From an uncultured Cellvibrio sp. (lineage in GTDB: Bacteria; Pseudomonadota; Gammaproteobacteria; Pseudomonadales; Cellvibrionaceae), in the NCBI GenBank assembly GCA_946481095.1, contig CAMLML010000005.1, forward strand, positions 19,476 to 83,475: a stretch of DNA of 64,000 nucleotides, read 5' to 3'. Under the pieces are notes generated by a model that ran no database searches, had not been told where the DNA came from, and worked only from the letters and a program-made list of their open reading frames with translations. A program made the translations under genes and the position numbers. Each line of letters begins with the position of its first letter. Within the stretch, counting starts at the first letter, position 1. This document shows positions 53,974-62,860 of this stretch, piece by piece.

Positions 53974-55239
53974 ATGGATATTTGGCAAATTCTGGAGATA
54001 GAACCCACTCCCGATCAAAAAGCGATTAAACGAGCTTACTCCAAAAAATTAAAAGTCACCCGCCCGGACGAAAATGCAGAAGCATTTCAAAGTTTGTATC
54101 ACGCTTATAAAGCCGCATTACATCAAGCCACTTATTGGGATGAATATCAGCAAGAATATCAAGATGATGCAGATGAATCCAAACTACCGGAGCATCAGGG
54201 CGAATCAGAAAGCCAGGCAACTGCAGAAATATCAATAGTCACTGAACAGGCAATTATTGATTCGCCTGTTGAACCCACATCAGAAACTGTTGGCTTGAAT
54301 CCGCCAGAAAATTCCGTTGACGAAACAACGGCGGAAACTCAGGTTAATCCTTTGCAGCTAGAGGGTGAACGCTTATTGGGTTTAACTGAATTATTTTTGG
54401 CGACAAGTAATGGTGGACAAAACAATCCGAAAAATTGGACATTTATTATTGAGTCTCCCTTTATTCTTGAAGATCATTTTAATTGGCGATTGGGTTTGGA
54501 GTTACTGCGAGTTATTCACGAACACAATCTTAATCATGTGGCCAAAGTATCATCACTGGTTGGGCAAGAAGCCCTGACCTATCTCAATTCCATTTTTAAC
54601 TGGATGGATAATCGATATCATGTGACACGCGCTCTGGGTGATGATTACAACACATGGCTGGACATGATCAGGGACAACACAGAATCAGAAAAAAATTACC
54701 GCCATAAAATTCGCGGTGGTAAAAATCTGCTGCTGCAACAAAAAAATACCGAGCAAGTAGCACAGCCAACAACCAGACGAACCAGTTTGGTGTTCAGTCG
54801 ATTTTGTGCATTTTTAATTGACTGCTTTTTTTTAGTTATACTCATATCGTTGTTAGCAAGCGGGGAGAGTGTCGATAATCAGGCAATTTCTAACAGGGCA
54901 TGGGGTATCTTATCAATATTTGCAGTGTTTATTTATTTCTGTGGATTTGAAGCTTCCATACTGCAAGGAACGCCCGGTAAAAAAATTATGAAGCTTGCTG
55001 TTACCACGAACCAAGGCGAAGCCCCCGTATTTTTGCATGCTGTACTCAGGACATTTTGTTTTTTTATTTTTTCTATTTTCTTTTTTACGTTGCCCGCAGG
55101 TATCTCGGCAATACTGCGTTCATTTGATATAGATTTCCATGTTTTATCCATAGCGATGCAAGCTTTTGGGATTTATTTAGCAACAAGGCCCATTAATTTT
55201 TACGACAAAATTTCAAAAACGCAGGTTATTCAAATTTAA
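53974..55239 (+). CDS. J-domain protein fused to an RDD membrane domain, HscC partner
   Basis: A 421-residue protein with an N-terminal J-domain (about residues 1-50), an acidic linker, a middle region with WTFIIESPFILEDHFNWRLGLELL like DjlB/DjlC proteins, and a C-terminal RDD domain (about 265-420) with three to four hydrophobic helices. The catalytic HPD of J-domains reads R30-P-D here. It follows hscC directly. RDD fusion would anchor the chaperone pair at the inner membrane. The function is inferred from the neighbour and the domain layout. Confidence 0.82.
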   Translation: MDIWQILEIEPTPDQKAIKRAYSKKLKVTRPDENAEAFQSLYHAYKAALHQATYWDEYQQEYQDDADESKLPEHQGESESQATAEISIVTEQAIIDSPVEPTSETVGLNPPENSVDETTAETQVNPLQLEGERLLGLTELFLATSNGGQNNPKNWTFIIESPFILEDHFNWRLGLELLRVIHEHNLNHVAKVSSLVGQEALTYLNSIFNWMDNRYHVTRALGDDYNTWLDMIRDNTESEKNYRHKIRGGKNLLLQQKNTEQVAQPTTRRTSLVFSRFCAFLIDCFFLVILISLLASGESVDNQAISNRAWGILSIFAVFIYFCGFEASILQGTPGKKIMKLAVTTNQGEAPVFLHAVLRTFCFFIFSIFFFTLPAGISAILRSFDIDFHVLSIAMQAFGIYLATRPINFYDKISKTQVIQI

Positions 55240-55256
55240 TTTTTTATTAGTCAAAT

Positions 55257-55415
55257 CCCTCACCCTGGCCCTCTCCCCGAGGGAGAGGGATATCAATTCC
55301 TCCTGAAGAGGGAATTGGCTCCTCACTTTGAAAAAGGGAGGCGGGGGAGGGATTTAAAGTGGTCAAATTTACGAAGATTTTAAATCCCCCCTGCCCCCTT
55401 TTTCAAAGTGGGGAA
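55257..55415. repeat. composite palindromic repeat between the J/RDD gene and the DUF1244 gene
   Basis: Outer part CCCTCACCCTGGCCCTCTCC followed by GAGGGAGAGGG hairpin; inner arms CTCACTTTGAAAAAGGGAGG with GGGATTTAAAG at the left and TTTAAATCCCCCCTGCCCCC with TTTTTCAAAGTGGGG at the right. It is the same family as at 13.9 and 20.6 kb. The right outer arm is missing. It fills most of the gap. Confidence 0.85.
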
Positions 55416-55435
55416 AAATCACAAGAGAAAATCGT

Positions 55436-55696
55436 ATGAACATAAAAGACTTACCCCAAGCCACACAAGAAAAACTGGAAGCTGCCGCTTTTCGTGAATT
55501 ATTAGCGCATCTGGATAGTAGAAAGGATGTGCAGAATATTGATTTGATGAATCTGGCGGGGTTTTGCCGGAATTGTTTGGGCAAATGGTATCAAGCCGCT
55601 GCCAAAGAACAGGGTATTGATTTATCACAGGATGAAGTGCGTGAACGTATTTATGGCATGACCTATGAGCAATGGAAAAAAGATTACCAACGCTAA
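55436..55696 (+). CDS. DUF1244 family protein
   Basis: An 86-residue soluble protein of the DUF1244 family, with the typical MNLAGFCRNCLGKWYQAAA segment carrying a Cys-x2-Cys and the C-terminal YGMTYEQWKKDYQ. The function is unknown; structures in this family show a small helical bundle. It converges on the large sensor gene, overlapping by 4 bases at the stops. Confidence 0.88.
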   Translation: MNIKDLPQATQEKLEAAAFRELLAHLDSRKDVQNIDLMNLAGFCRNCLGKWYQAAAKEQGIDLSQDEVRERIYGMTYEQWKKDYQR

Positions 55697-58600
55697 TGTA
55701 TGCTCGCATCCACAACCAAATGTTCACGACCTAAAGAACTGGTGATCTGTAATTGATTGAGCGCAAATAATACTGGCAAATTGGTTTGTACTGCCGGGTT
55801 AATCGGTGTTTGATGTGAGTCACCACTGGCAGAAATACTCACCCAACAATTTCTACCGGAACGTTTGGCGATATACAAAGCACGATCTGCTGTATCCACC
55901 ACTTGTTCCCAATCCAATGCTGTTGGTAAGTGACCATAAAAAGGATAAGCCGCAAACCCTATGGAACAAGATTTATGAATAACCGTATTGTCGTCTACAT
56001 CAAATGGATAGCCGGCAACTGACTGCCTGATGCGTTCGACCATATCAATTACTTCAGCGCGTGAACAATAACGCAACACAATTAAAAATTCCTCGCCACC
56101 CCAACGAATAACATAATCGGAATCACGAAGATTTTTTTCCAATAACCGGCTTAATTGTTCAAGCACTTTATCGCCCGCTGCGTGACCATGGGTGTCGTTA
56201 ACTTCTTTAAAGAAATCCACATCCAACAACACAAACACCAAATCAGAATCAGTCAGGTCTGCAGGTGGATTTTTATTTTGGAGCCAATCCTGATAACTGC
56301 GATCAACCAAGGCCACATCACTGACTATGGATTTATTCAGGAATCGACGATTGTGCAAGCCGGTTAACGGATCAGTCAAACTGGCTTCTTCAATTTTTAA
56401 ATAGGCATCATGCAAACGTTGTTGTGCCAAACGTAAACCTTCATTGGTTTTATTTAATTCCTGTGTACGCTCTGCCACTTTTTTATCCAGATGCCGTGAC
56501 GCATCCAACAATTGCAAATGTGTAGCAACTCTTGCCAATAATTCTTCTTTTTCGATCGGTTTGGTCAGGAAATCATTACCGCCCACATCAAATCCCATCA
56601 CCAAATCATTAGTCTGATTTCTTGCCGTTAAAAAGATAATCGGTAATTCATGGGTGGGATAGGCCATGCGTAAACGCTTGCAGGTTTCGTATCCGGATAG
56701 TTTCGGCATCATGATATCGAGCAAAACCAAATCAACATCCCTTGCCTGTTCAACTATGGCAATTGCATCTTCACCGGAACCCGCTTCGCTGACACGATAA
56801 TCACGAAAACTTAAATAATTCATCAATACTTTACGATTCAGCGCATCGTCATCCACCACCAATATATGTGCACCTTTTTTGTCGTAATCAGCGTAATCAT
56901 TTATTTCCAATATATGGTTTCGTTCCGCTTTGATTAAATTGACACGATTGCGTGTAAATTCCCGATTGCGTAACACATCGGATTTTTGCAAATCTTTTTC
57001 ATAAGGTAATGTGAAACAAAAAGTTGAACCCTTGCCAGGAATGGATTCAACGGTTAATACACCACCGTGCAACTCAACCAATTGTTTACTAATTGTAAGA
57101 CCCAGCCCCGTTCCTCCGTGATGACGTTCCATATGTCCATCAGCCTGTTGGAAAGCTTCGAAAATATCGTGCAGTTTATTTTCCGGAATACCCATACCGG
57201 TATCACGTATGTAGACCGCCAGATTTTGTTCCGCAATTTTTGCTTCAACACGAATATAACCCTGCTCGGTGAATTTGACAGCATTACCAATCAGGTTATA
57301 CAAAATTTGCAAGATCCGGTCTTCATCGGCAATGACACCGGGGAAATTATCCCCCAACAAATTTTCCATCAGGATTTTTTTATCGCCAAGAAGGGGTTTG
57401 GTCAAACTGATCACCACATCAACCAACACCGATAAATCCACCACTTTTTTATGCAGGTTTAATCCTTTGTTGCGCAACTTTGCAAAATCCAGAATATCGT
57501 CCACCAATGTGGCCAGACGTTTGCCACCGGTTGCAATCAACCCCAAACTGTGGCGAATTGATTCCGGTACTTCACCTTCAACACCATCACGCAGGGATTC
57601 TGCAAGACCGATTATTCCATTCAAAGGTGTGCGTAATTCATGTGAAGTGTTAGCAAGAAACTCATCTTTTAATTTATCAATTTCCTGTAAACGCCTCACC
57701 AAAGATCGTTCCTGTTCAACTTGTTGCCGTTCGAAATACAAACGCATTTGTTGTGTACGCCAAATCCAGAAAGCAAAAGCCAATAACACCAATAAATAAA
57801 TTGCATAGGCCCACCAGGTGGCCCACCACGCCGGTGCAATATGAATGGTTAATCTCGCGGGTTCAGGATTCCAAACACCGTCATTGTTGCTGGCTTTCAC
57901 TTCAAAAACGTAGTCACCGGCATCAAGATTGGTGTAGGTCACTGAATGACGATTACCCGCATTAATCCAATCCGTATCAAAACCAATCAAACGATAAAGA
58001 TACCGATTTTCTTCCGGCATTTGATAATTCAGCGCAGCAAACTCCAGCGTAAAAACTGTGTCCTTGTGTGACAGACTCAAGTGCGATGTATGAGTGATGG
58101 ATTTTTCAAGCGGTGAATCTTTTTCGTCAGGCACCACTTTTTTATTAAAAATGGAAAAATCGGTAAAAACGACCGGTGCCCGATGCGGATTGGTAGTAAT
58201 CGACGATGGGTCAAACAGCATAAAACCTTTACTATTCCCCAGCATTATCTCGCCGGATTCAAACAAAACAGACGCATTACGATTAAATAAATTGTCAGCT
58301 AATCCATGACGTTTATCGAAATTGCGAAACTCATGCGTGTTGGGATCAAAACGCGAAATACCTTTTTGTGTGCCCAGCCAAAGATAACCGGATTTATCTT
58401 CGATAATTCCGGAAACCACATCATCGGATAATCCATCTCTGGTGGTAAACGCGCGAAACTCGCCGGTTTCCCGGTTCATTTTATTTAAACCACCACCATC
58501 AGTGCCCAACCAAAAATCGCCGCGGGAATCTTCAAAAATAGAAAAGATAAAATCAACGCTTAATGATTTTTGATCACGTATTTTATGCGAGTAACGAGTA

Positions 58601-60246
58601 AATTTACCGCTGTCAGGATCCAACAGATAGAGACCACGAATAGAGCCCACCCAAATTCGTTCCTGTTTATCCTGATAAATCACACGCGAATAAAGTACTT
58701 TCTCACCATCCATTTGTGCCGACTCCGGCAAATAACGCCGGAACAATCCAGTAACAGGGTCCAACCTGTTGATTGCTTCTTCAGTCGCTACCCAGATAAA
58801 TCCTTTTTTATCGGTGATAACTGACCAGGCTTCACGGCCTTGCATCGAATGTGGATTATTGGCATCCGGTAGATAATGCGTGAATTGACCGCTGGGTATA
58901 TGTAATTTATTTAAGCCACCCGCCAGAACACCCAACCATAAATTTTGTTTTGAATCCAATGCCATGGAAAGTATCGTGCTACCGGTTAAGCCATTCGGAT
59001 TTTTCGGATCAAATTCATAGCGAGTAAATTGCTCACGCTTTTTGGCAAAAAAATTCAATCCGTAACCCGCTCCGATCCAAAGATTTTCCTTATTGTCTTT
59101 CACTGCAGACAATACACCACCGTCAGTTAAACTGTTGCGCCTGGTTGAATCATGACGGTAGTTGCGAAACACTGAAGCTTGTCGATCAATTACATCTATA
59201 CCCGAAGGGAAATAACCCAACCAAATGCTGCCGGTATTATCTTCAAATAATTCATTTACAACATAATTACCGGGAGATCTTACATCCTGTTCGCTAAAAA
59301 AAAATCGACTGAATGTTTTACCACCCAGTGAACGATGATAAACCGCACTGCCATCCCCTACCCAGAGGTTACCCAATGAATCTTCAAGTACAGCCCATAC
59401 GGTCGCACTTTTTTCATTTTTTGCATGCTCAATTTTTTCAAACATATTGTTATTTTTATTGAAGCGAAACAAACCGGCATCATAACTGGCCGCCCAGATA
59501 TTCTGGTGTTTATCCTGATAAACTCTCCTGACATCCAAAAACACTCTGTCTTCTGCGCGGTTATATTCCTGTGTTTCACCTGTATCCGGATGCCAACGAA
59601 TAACACCTGCACTTTGAGTTCCTAACCAGAGATAGCCTGCATCGTCATAGGCAATTGACCACACCATTGGCGATGTGCTTTTTTCAAGTGCGGCTATTTT
59701 TCGGTATACCGATTCGTGCGTTTGCAGATTAAATTCCGAAACACCTTCGCGAGTTGCCAGCCAGAGAGTTGTGTTATCTTTTTTTGCAATCGCCAACACA
59801 TCAACAGATTCAACTTCCGCATTCAACTTACTTTTAATTGACCATGATGTGAATTTATTTTTTGCGGCACTGAAATAACTCAATCCTTTTCGAGTAGCAA
59901 CCCAAATGTCTCCGTGATCTGCTGTTAGCAAGTCATTGATATAACTGTGACTCAAACTGTGCGCTTGCATTTCGTCATGGCGAAACAAAATAACATTGTA
60001 GCCATCGTAACGCGCCAATCCATTAGCGCCACCAAACCACATGAAACCGGTTTTATCCTGTGTTATAGAGTTGATATAACCTATTCCGGCTAATTGATCC
60101 GGCAAGATATGACGAAATGAAAAATAAGCTGAAGGTTGCGCAGCCTGGATGGACTGCGCTATCAATAGAAAAAACACCAACAAAGTTCTATTTAAAAAAC
60201 TTTGTTGCAACTGTTTTGTTATTGTTCTTATGGTTTGACCGGCCAA
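55693..60246 (-). CDS. hybrid sensor: two-component propeller, histidine kinase, receiver and GGDEF domains
   Basis: A 1517-residue one-protein signalling chain. A signal peptide (about 1-35) leads into a periplasmic double seven-bladed propeller (about 40-715, with repeated WLGT or WVAT blades), a Y_Y_Y domain (about 755-815), a transmembrane helix (about 820-842), HisKA (H869 in NTSHELRTPLNG), HATPase, a receiver (D1177 in LLDIMMPKLSG) and a GGDEF domain with the active G1383-G-E-E-F and an I-site R-D-S-D just upstream. It should sense an extracellular ligand, often a carbohydrate in this sensor class, and make c-di-GMP. It begins at a TTG with AGGAAG upstream. Confidence 0.9.
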   Translation of the reverse strand: MAGQTIRTITKQLQQSFLNRTLLVFFLLIAQSIQAAQPSAYFSFRHILPDQLAGIGYINSITQDKTGFMWFGGANGLARYDGYNVILFRHDEMQAHSLSHSYINDLLTADHGDIWVATRKGLSYFSAAKNKFTSWSIKSKLNAEVESVDVLAIAKKDNTTLWLATREGVSEFNLQTHESVYRKIAALEKSTSPMVWSIAYDDAGYLWLGTQSAGVIRWHPDTGETQEYNRAEDRVFLDVRRVYQDKHQNIWAASYDAGLFRFNKNNNMFEKIEHAKNEKSATVWAVLEDSLGNLWVGDGSAVYHRSLGGKTFSRFFFSEQDVRSPGNYVVNELFEDNTGSIWLGYFPSGIDVIDRQASVFRNYRHDSTRRNSLTDGGVLSAVKDNKENLWIGAGYGLNFFAKKREQFTRYEFDPKNPNGLTGSTILSMALDSKQNLWLGVLAGGLNKLHIPSGQFTHYLPDANNPHSMQGREAWSVITDKKGFIWVATEEAINRLDPVTGLFRRYLPESAQMDGEKVLYSRVIYQDKQERIWVGSIRGLYLLDPDSGKFTRYSHKIRDQKSLSVDFIFSIFEDSRGDFWLGTDGGGLNKMNRETGEFRAFTTRDGLSDDVVSGIIEDKSGYLWLGTQKGISRFDPNTHEFRNFDKRHGLADNLFNRNASVLFESGEIMLGNSKGFMLFDPSSITTNPHRAPVVFTDFSIFNKKVVPDEKDSPLEKSITHTSHLSLSHKDTVFTLEFAALNYQMPEENRYLYRLIGFDTDWINAGNRHSVTYTNLDAGDYVFEVKASNNDGVWNPEPARLTIHIAPAWWATWWAYAIYLLVLLAFAFWIWRTQQMRLYFERQQVEQERSLVRRLQEIDKLKDEFLANTSHELRTPLNGIIGLAESLRDGVEGEVPESIRHSLGLIATGGKRLATLVDDILDFAKLRNKGLNLHKKVVDLSVLVDVVISLTKPLLGDKKILMENLLGDNFPGVIADEDRILQILYNLIGNAVKFTEQGYIRVEAKIAEQNLAVYIRDTGMGIPENKLHDIFEAFQQADGHMERHHGGTGLGLTISKQLVELHGGVLTVESIPGKGSTFCFTLPYEKDLQKSDVLRNREFTRNRVNLIKAERNHILEINDYADYDKKGAHILVVDDDALNRKVLMNYLSFRDYRVSEAGSGEDAIAIVEQARDVDLVLLDIMMPKLSGYETCKRLRMAYPTHELPIIFLTARNQTNDLVMGFDVGGNDFLTKPIEKEELLARVATHLQLLDASRHLDKKVAERTQELNKTNEGLRLAQQRLHDAYLKIEEASLTDPLTGLHNRRFLNKSIVSDVALVDRSYQDWLQNKNPPADLTDSDLVFVLLDVDFFKEVNDTHGHAAGDKVLEQLSRLLEKNLRDSDYVIRWGGEEFLIVLRYCSRAEVIDMVERIRQSVAGYPFDVDDNTVIHKSCSIGFAAYPFYGHLPTALDWEQVVDTADRALYIAKRSGRNCWVSISASGDSHQTPINPAVQTNLPVLFALNQLQITSSLGREHLVVDASIH

Positions 60247-60276
60247 ATTCTCTTCCTGTTTGAGTTACACCAAGCT

Positions 60277-61107
60277 TTACAATGACAACTGATAAGCCGT
60301 CACTGTGTTTTTGAAAAAATTAGGAACCAACACTAATTTTTTACCAGGAACAAAACCTATATCCGCCGTGTTGATTTTATCAGCACGCGAATCAATCAAC
60401 TGCGTTAATTTTCCATTGGTCACCAGATAAACCAAACCTGGCCAACAGGACACTACAAAGGTTTTTTTGGCGACAGATTCGATGCCATCAATATTTTCAG
60501 CAAAACCATTGGCAATAACCGATATCGTTTTATCTTTATCGACTTGTTGTAATTCCTTGCCTGCACCGACTAACATCTTCGATTTAACAAAAGCCAAACC
60601 ATTAGCATTAACGACGTTTTCCAGAAACACGTCCAACTTGCCATTTTTTAACTGGTAGATTTTATTAATACGTGTGTCCGACACAAATACATCTCCCGCC
60701 GGATTAACGGCAACGTCATTTAAAAATACGGCGCCCTCTGCAGCTATGCGCGAAATCACTTTTGCTTTTGCAATGTCGATTATCACCAAATGATCAATAT
60801 CCGACACATAAAGAAGATTGTCTTTTGCGGCCATACCTTTGGGTGCATTCAATCCGGTAACCCAGTCCTTCTCAAGCAACTTACCACCGGTATCAATAAG
60901 TGCGATGCCACCCTTACCATCCTTACCCGTAGGTTCACCTTCAATTTGCGATACAAACACATGGTCTTTGTTTTTGACGGGGTAATACAAAACTGACTCG
61001 GGCACAGCCAGACCATCAAGCTGCCACACCTGGGTTAGTTTGGGTTCAGCCAGAGCCATGGAAGCCACAAAACACAGCGACAACAACAAACCGGATCGAA
61101 TCAACAT
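60277..61107 (-). CDS. periplasmic beta-propeller protein, SMP-30/NHL-like
   Basis: A 276-residue protein with a Sec signal peptide (about 1-20, ending ALA) and a six-bladed propeller of the SMP-30/gluconolactonase or NHL kind (GLNAPKGMAAKDNLLYVSDIDHLVIID and FLNDVAVNPAGDVFVSDTRINKIYQL). Metal-binding residues of true lactonases were not checked. It lies 30 bases upstream of the hybrid sensor, same strand, so it may be co-transcribed and provide or bind the ligand; this is inferred. Confidence 0.72.
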   Translation of the reverse strand: MLIRSGLLLSLCFVASMALAEPKLTQVWQLDGLAVPESVLYYPVKNKDHVFVSQIEGEPTGKDGKGGIALIDTGGKLLEKDWVTGLNAPKGMAAKDNLLYVSDIDHLVIIDIAKAKVISRIAAEGAVFLNDVAVNPAGDVFVSDTRINKIYQLKNGKLDVFLENVVNANGLAFVKSKMLVGAGKELQQVDKDKTISVIANGFAENIDGIESVAKKTFVVSCWPGLVYLVTNGKLTQLIDSRADKINTADIGFVPGKKLVLVPNFFKNTVTAYQLSL

Positions 61108-61215
61108 AATTGAATACCCCTTTGATAATTGAGATTAGCAACACACTGTAAAAACGGAAGAGAAGTATTTGCCATAAACAGGGAATTACAGCGCCAAAGC
61201 CAACCCCCATAAACG

Positions 61216-61240
61216 AAAAACCCCATCATGCGACGGGGTT
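61216..61240 (-). terminator. hairpin terminator after infA
   Basis: On the minus strand AACCCC and GGGGTT pair around a 10-nt loop and are followed by TTT. It lies directly after the infA stop. Confidence 0.7.
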
Positions 61241-61244
61241 AGGA

Positions 61245-61463
61245 TCATCTGGCTCTGTAGGTAATTCGACCTTTGGTCAAATCATAGGGGGTCATTTCGA
61301 CTTTTACTTTGTCCCCCGTGAGTATGCGAATGTAGTTTTTACGCATTTTGCCGGAGATATGCGCCATCACAACATGGCCATTTTCCAGCTTTACCCGGAA
61401 AGTTGTATTGGGAAGGGTGTCTACAACTTCACCATCAAATTCTATGCAATCATCTTTCGCCAT
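61245..61463 (-). CDS. infA: translation initiation factor IF-1
   Basis: A 72-residue OB-fold factor that binds the A site of the 30S subunit during initiation. The sequence ([19 protein letters not shown] ... [10 protein letters not shown]) is the canonical IF-1 with the normal length. Its usual neighbours (cspD-clpSA, aat) are absent; it sits beside an integron instead. Confidence 0.98.
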   Translation of the reverse strand: MAKDDCIEFDGEVVDTLPNTTFRVKLENGHVVMAHISGKMRKNYIRILTGDKVKVEMTPYDLTKGRITYRAR

Positions 61464-61600
61464 GCGGCACTGTCCTCTGGTAGTTTGACCTGTCTTGCAG
61501 GGATTAAAAAACGGGGCGAATTGTGCCTTATTTAACCAGCAACGCCAAGCAAAGAATGCAAAAACTTATGATTATGCTTTCCGCTGGTACCCGCCCAAGG

Positions 61601-62587
61601 TTATAAGTCATCCAATGGGCTTTTGACTTTATCCCCCAGCTCATCCAACACATGTAGATAGATCTCGGTTGTCCTGATGTCGCTGTGCCCCATTAAAGTC
61701 TGGATTTGTTTTAAGTCATATTTTGCTTGCAATAAACGGGTGGCGAAGGAATGACGGAAGGTGTGACAACTGGCCAATTTATTAATACGCGCCGCTTTGA
61801 TGGCTTTTTTAACATGACCTTGCAAGGTTGTACTGTAAAGATGATGTCGCCGCATCACGGTATCGCGTGGATCCTGACTGATATTTTCTGAAGGAAAAAC
61901 ATATTGCCACGCTAATGAACGACCGGCATCGGGATATTTTTTTTCCAATTGATAGGGCATATAAACTGGCCCTACTCCATTTTTCCTATCTGTTTCGAGC
62001 AAATTTTTTACAACAGTAATTTGGTTTTTTAAATCAGGAATTGTCGCTTTAGGTAACAAAGTTGTTCGATCTTTTGAACCTTTTCCATCACGCACAATGA
62101 TATAGCCCATACCAAAATCAATATCCTTCACGCGCAGCCGGAGCACATCGGAAATTCTTAACCCGCTGCCATACATTAATTTCGCCATTAATTGATATGG
62201 CATTTGCATATTCTTAATCACCAGCATCGCTTCCTGATGCGTGAACACTACTGGCGTACGCACCTGCTTTTTGGCATAGCTAAAATCCAAACTTTCAATT
62301 GGCTGTTTGAGAAAACGGTTGTACATAAACATCAACGCGTTCAAAGCCGTTTTTTGGGTATTGGGGGACGTATTCTGTTTCAATGCCAAGTGGCTTAAAT
62401 AGTCTTTGATTTCATCAACCCCCAGCGTTGAGGGATGTTTTTTCTGATGGTAGAGAATATATTGCCTAACCCAATAGACATAGGTATTCTCGGTAGCGTA
62501 ACTTTTGCCATCCAAACGAATAAATGCGCGAAATTGATCAAGAAATTTTTGCGGCTGAGCGGGAATAGGAACTTTAACACCTTCCAT
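61601..62587 (-). CDS. intI: integron integrase IntI
   Basis: A 328-residue tyrosine recombinase with the integron-specific insertion (about residues 205-250, with LEKKYPDAGRSLAWQYVFPS and RRHHLY), which separates IntI from XerC/D. Catalytic residues are intact: R144, K169 or K172, H275, R278, H301 and Y310. The C-terminal SPLDDL is also typical. The ATG at 62587 has AGGAG eight bases upstream. The gene is complete, so the integron is likely active. Confidence 0.95.
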   Translation of the reverse strand: MEGVKVPIPAQPQKFLDQFRAFIRLDGKSYATENTYVYWVRQYILYHQKKHPSTLGVDEIKDYLSHLALKQNTSPNTQKTALNALMFMYNRFLKQPIESLDFSYAKKQVRTPVVFTHQEAMLVIKNMQMPYQLMAKLMYGSGLRISDVLRLRVKDIDFGMGYIIVRDGKGSKDRTTLLPKATIPDLKNQITVVKNLLETDRKNGVGPVYMPYQLEKKYPDAGRSLAWQYVFPSENISQDPRDTVMRRHHLYSTTLQGHVKKAIKAARINKLASCHTFRHSFATRLLQAKYDLKQIQTLMGHSDIRTTEIYLHVLDELGDKVKSPLDDL

Positions 62588-62666
62588 GTGCAACTCCTGT
62601 TGTGATTGGTAATCCTTAAAGCGCGCAGACTATAACGCCATTTTTTGAAGAAAGCAAAAGCTTTAA

Positions 62667-62790
62667 ACTGTATATTTACAAAAACTTTTACACTGTATAT
62701 TTCCGATTTTATTTAGAGAAGCTTTTTAAATCATTGATTTTTAAAAAATTTAAAAAACCCTTCGACATTTTATTTCCGGAAATATACAGT
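62667..62790. promoter_or_regulatory. three copies of ACTGTATATTT in the intI/attI region
   Basis: The 11-mer occurs directly at 62667-62677 and 62692-62702 and inverted at 62780-62790. ACTGTATAT equals half of a LexA operator, but no copy has the matching other half in place. They may be integrase accessory sites or binding sites for a regulator of intI or of the cassette promoter. Confidence 0.6.
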
Positions 62791-62801
62791 TTGATTAAAC
62801 T

Positions 62802-62820
62802 GTTGAATAAACTGTTAAAT
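62802..62820 (+). other. candidate attI recombination point
   Basis: GTTGAAT (62802-62808) and GTTAAAT (62814-62820) both fit the GTTRRRY core where integron cassettes join. The second is nearer to the cassette gene and is my preferred boundary. The real crossover must be shown by comparison with the empty site. Confidence 0.5.
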
Positions 62821-62860
62821 ATCAAAAAATATTGAGCGTATAACTTTAAAAGGGATAAAA

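Noticed and set aside
61601..62587. Identification of the recombinase as XerC/XerD or a phage integrase
   Set aside because: It has the extra integron-specific segment with LEKKYPDAG and WQYVFPS, and a real attC lies at the expected side.
62667..62702. LexA box (SOS control) upstream of intI
   Set aside because: Only the CTGTATAT half is present; the matching ACAG half at the right distance is missing at all three copies.
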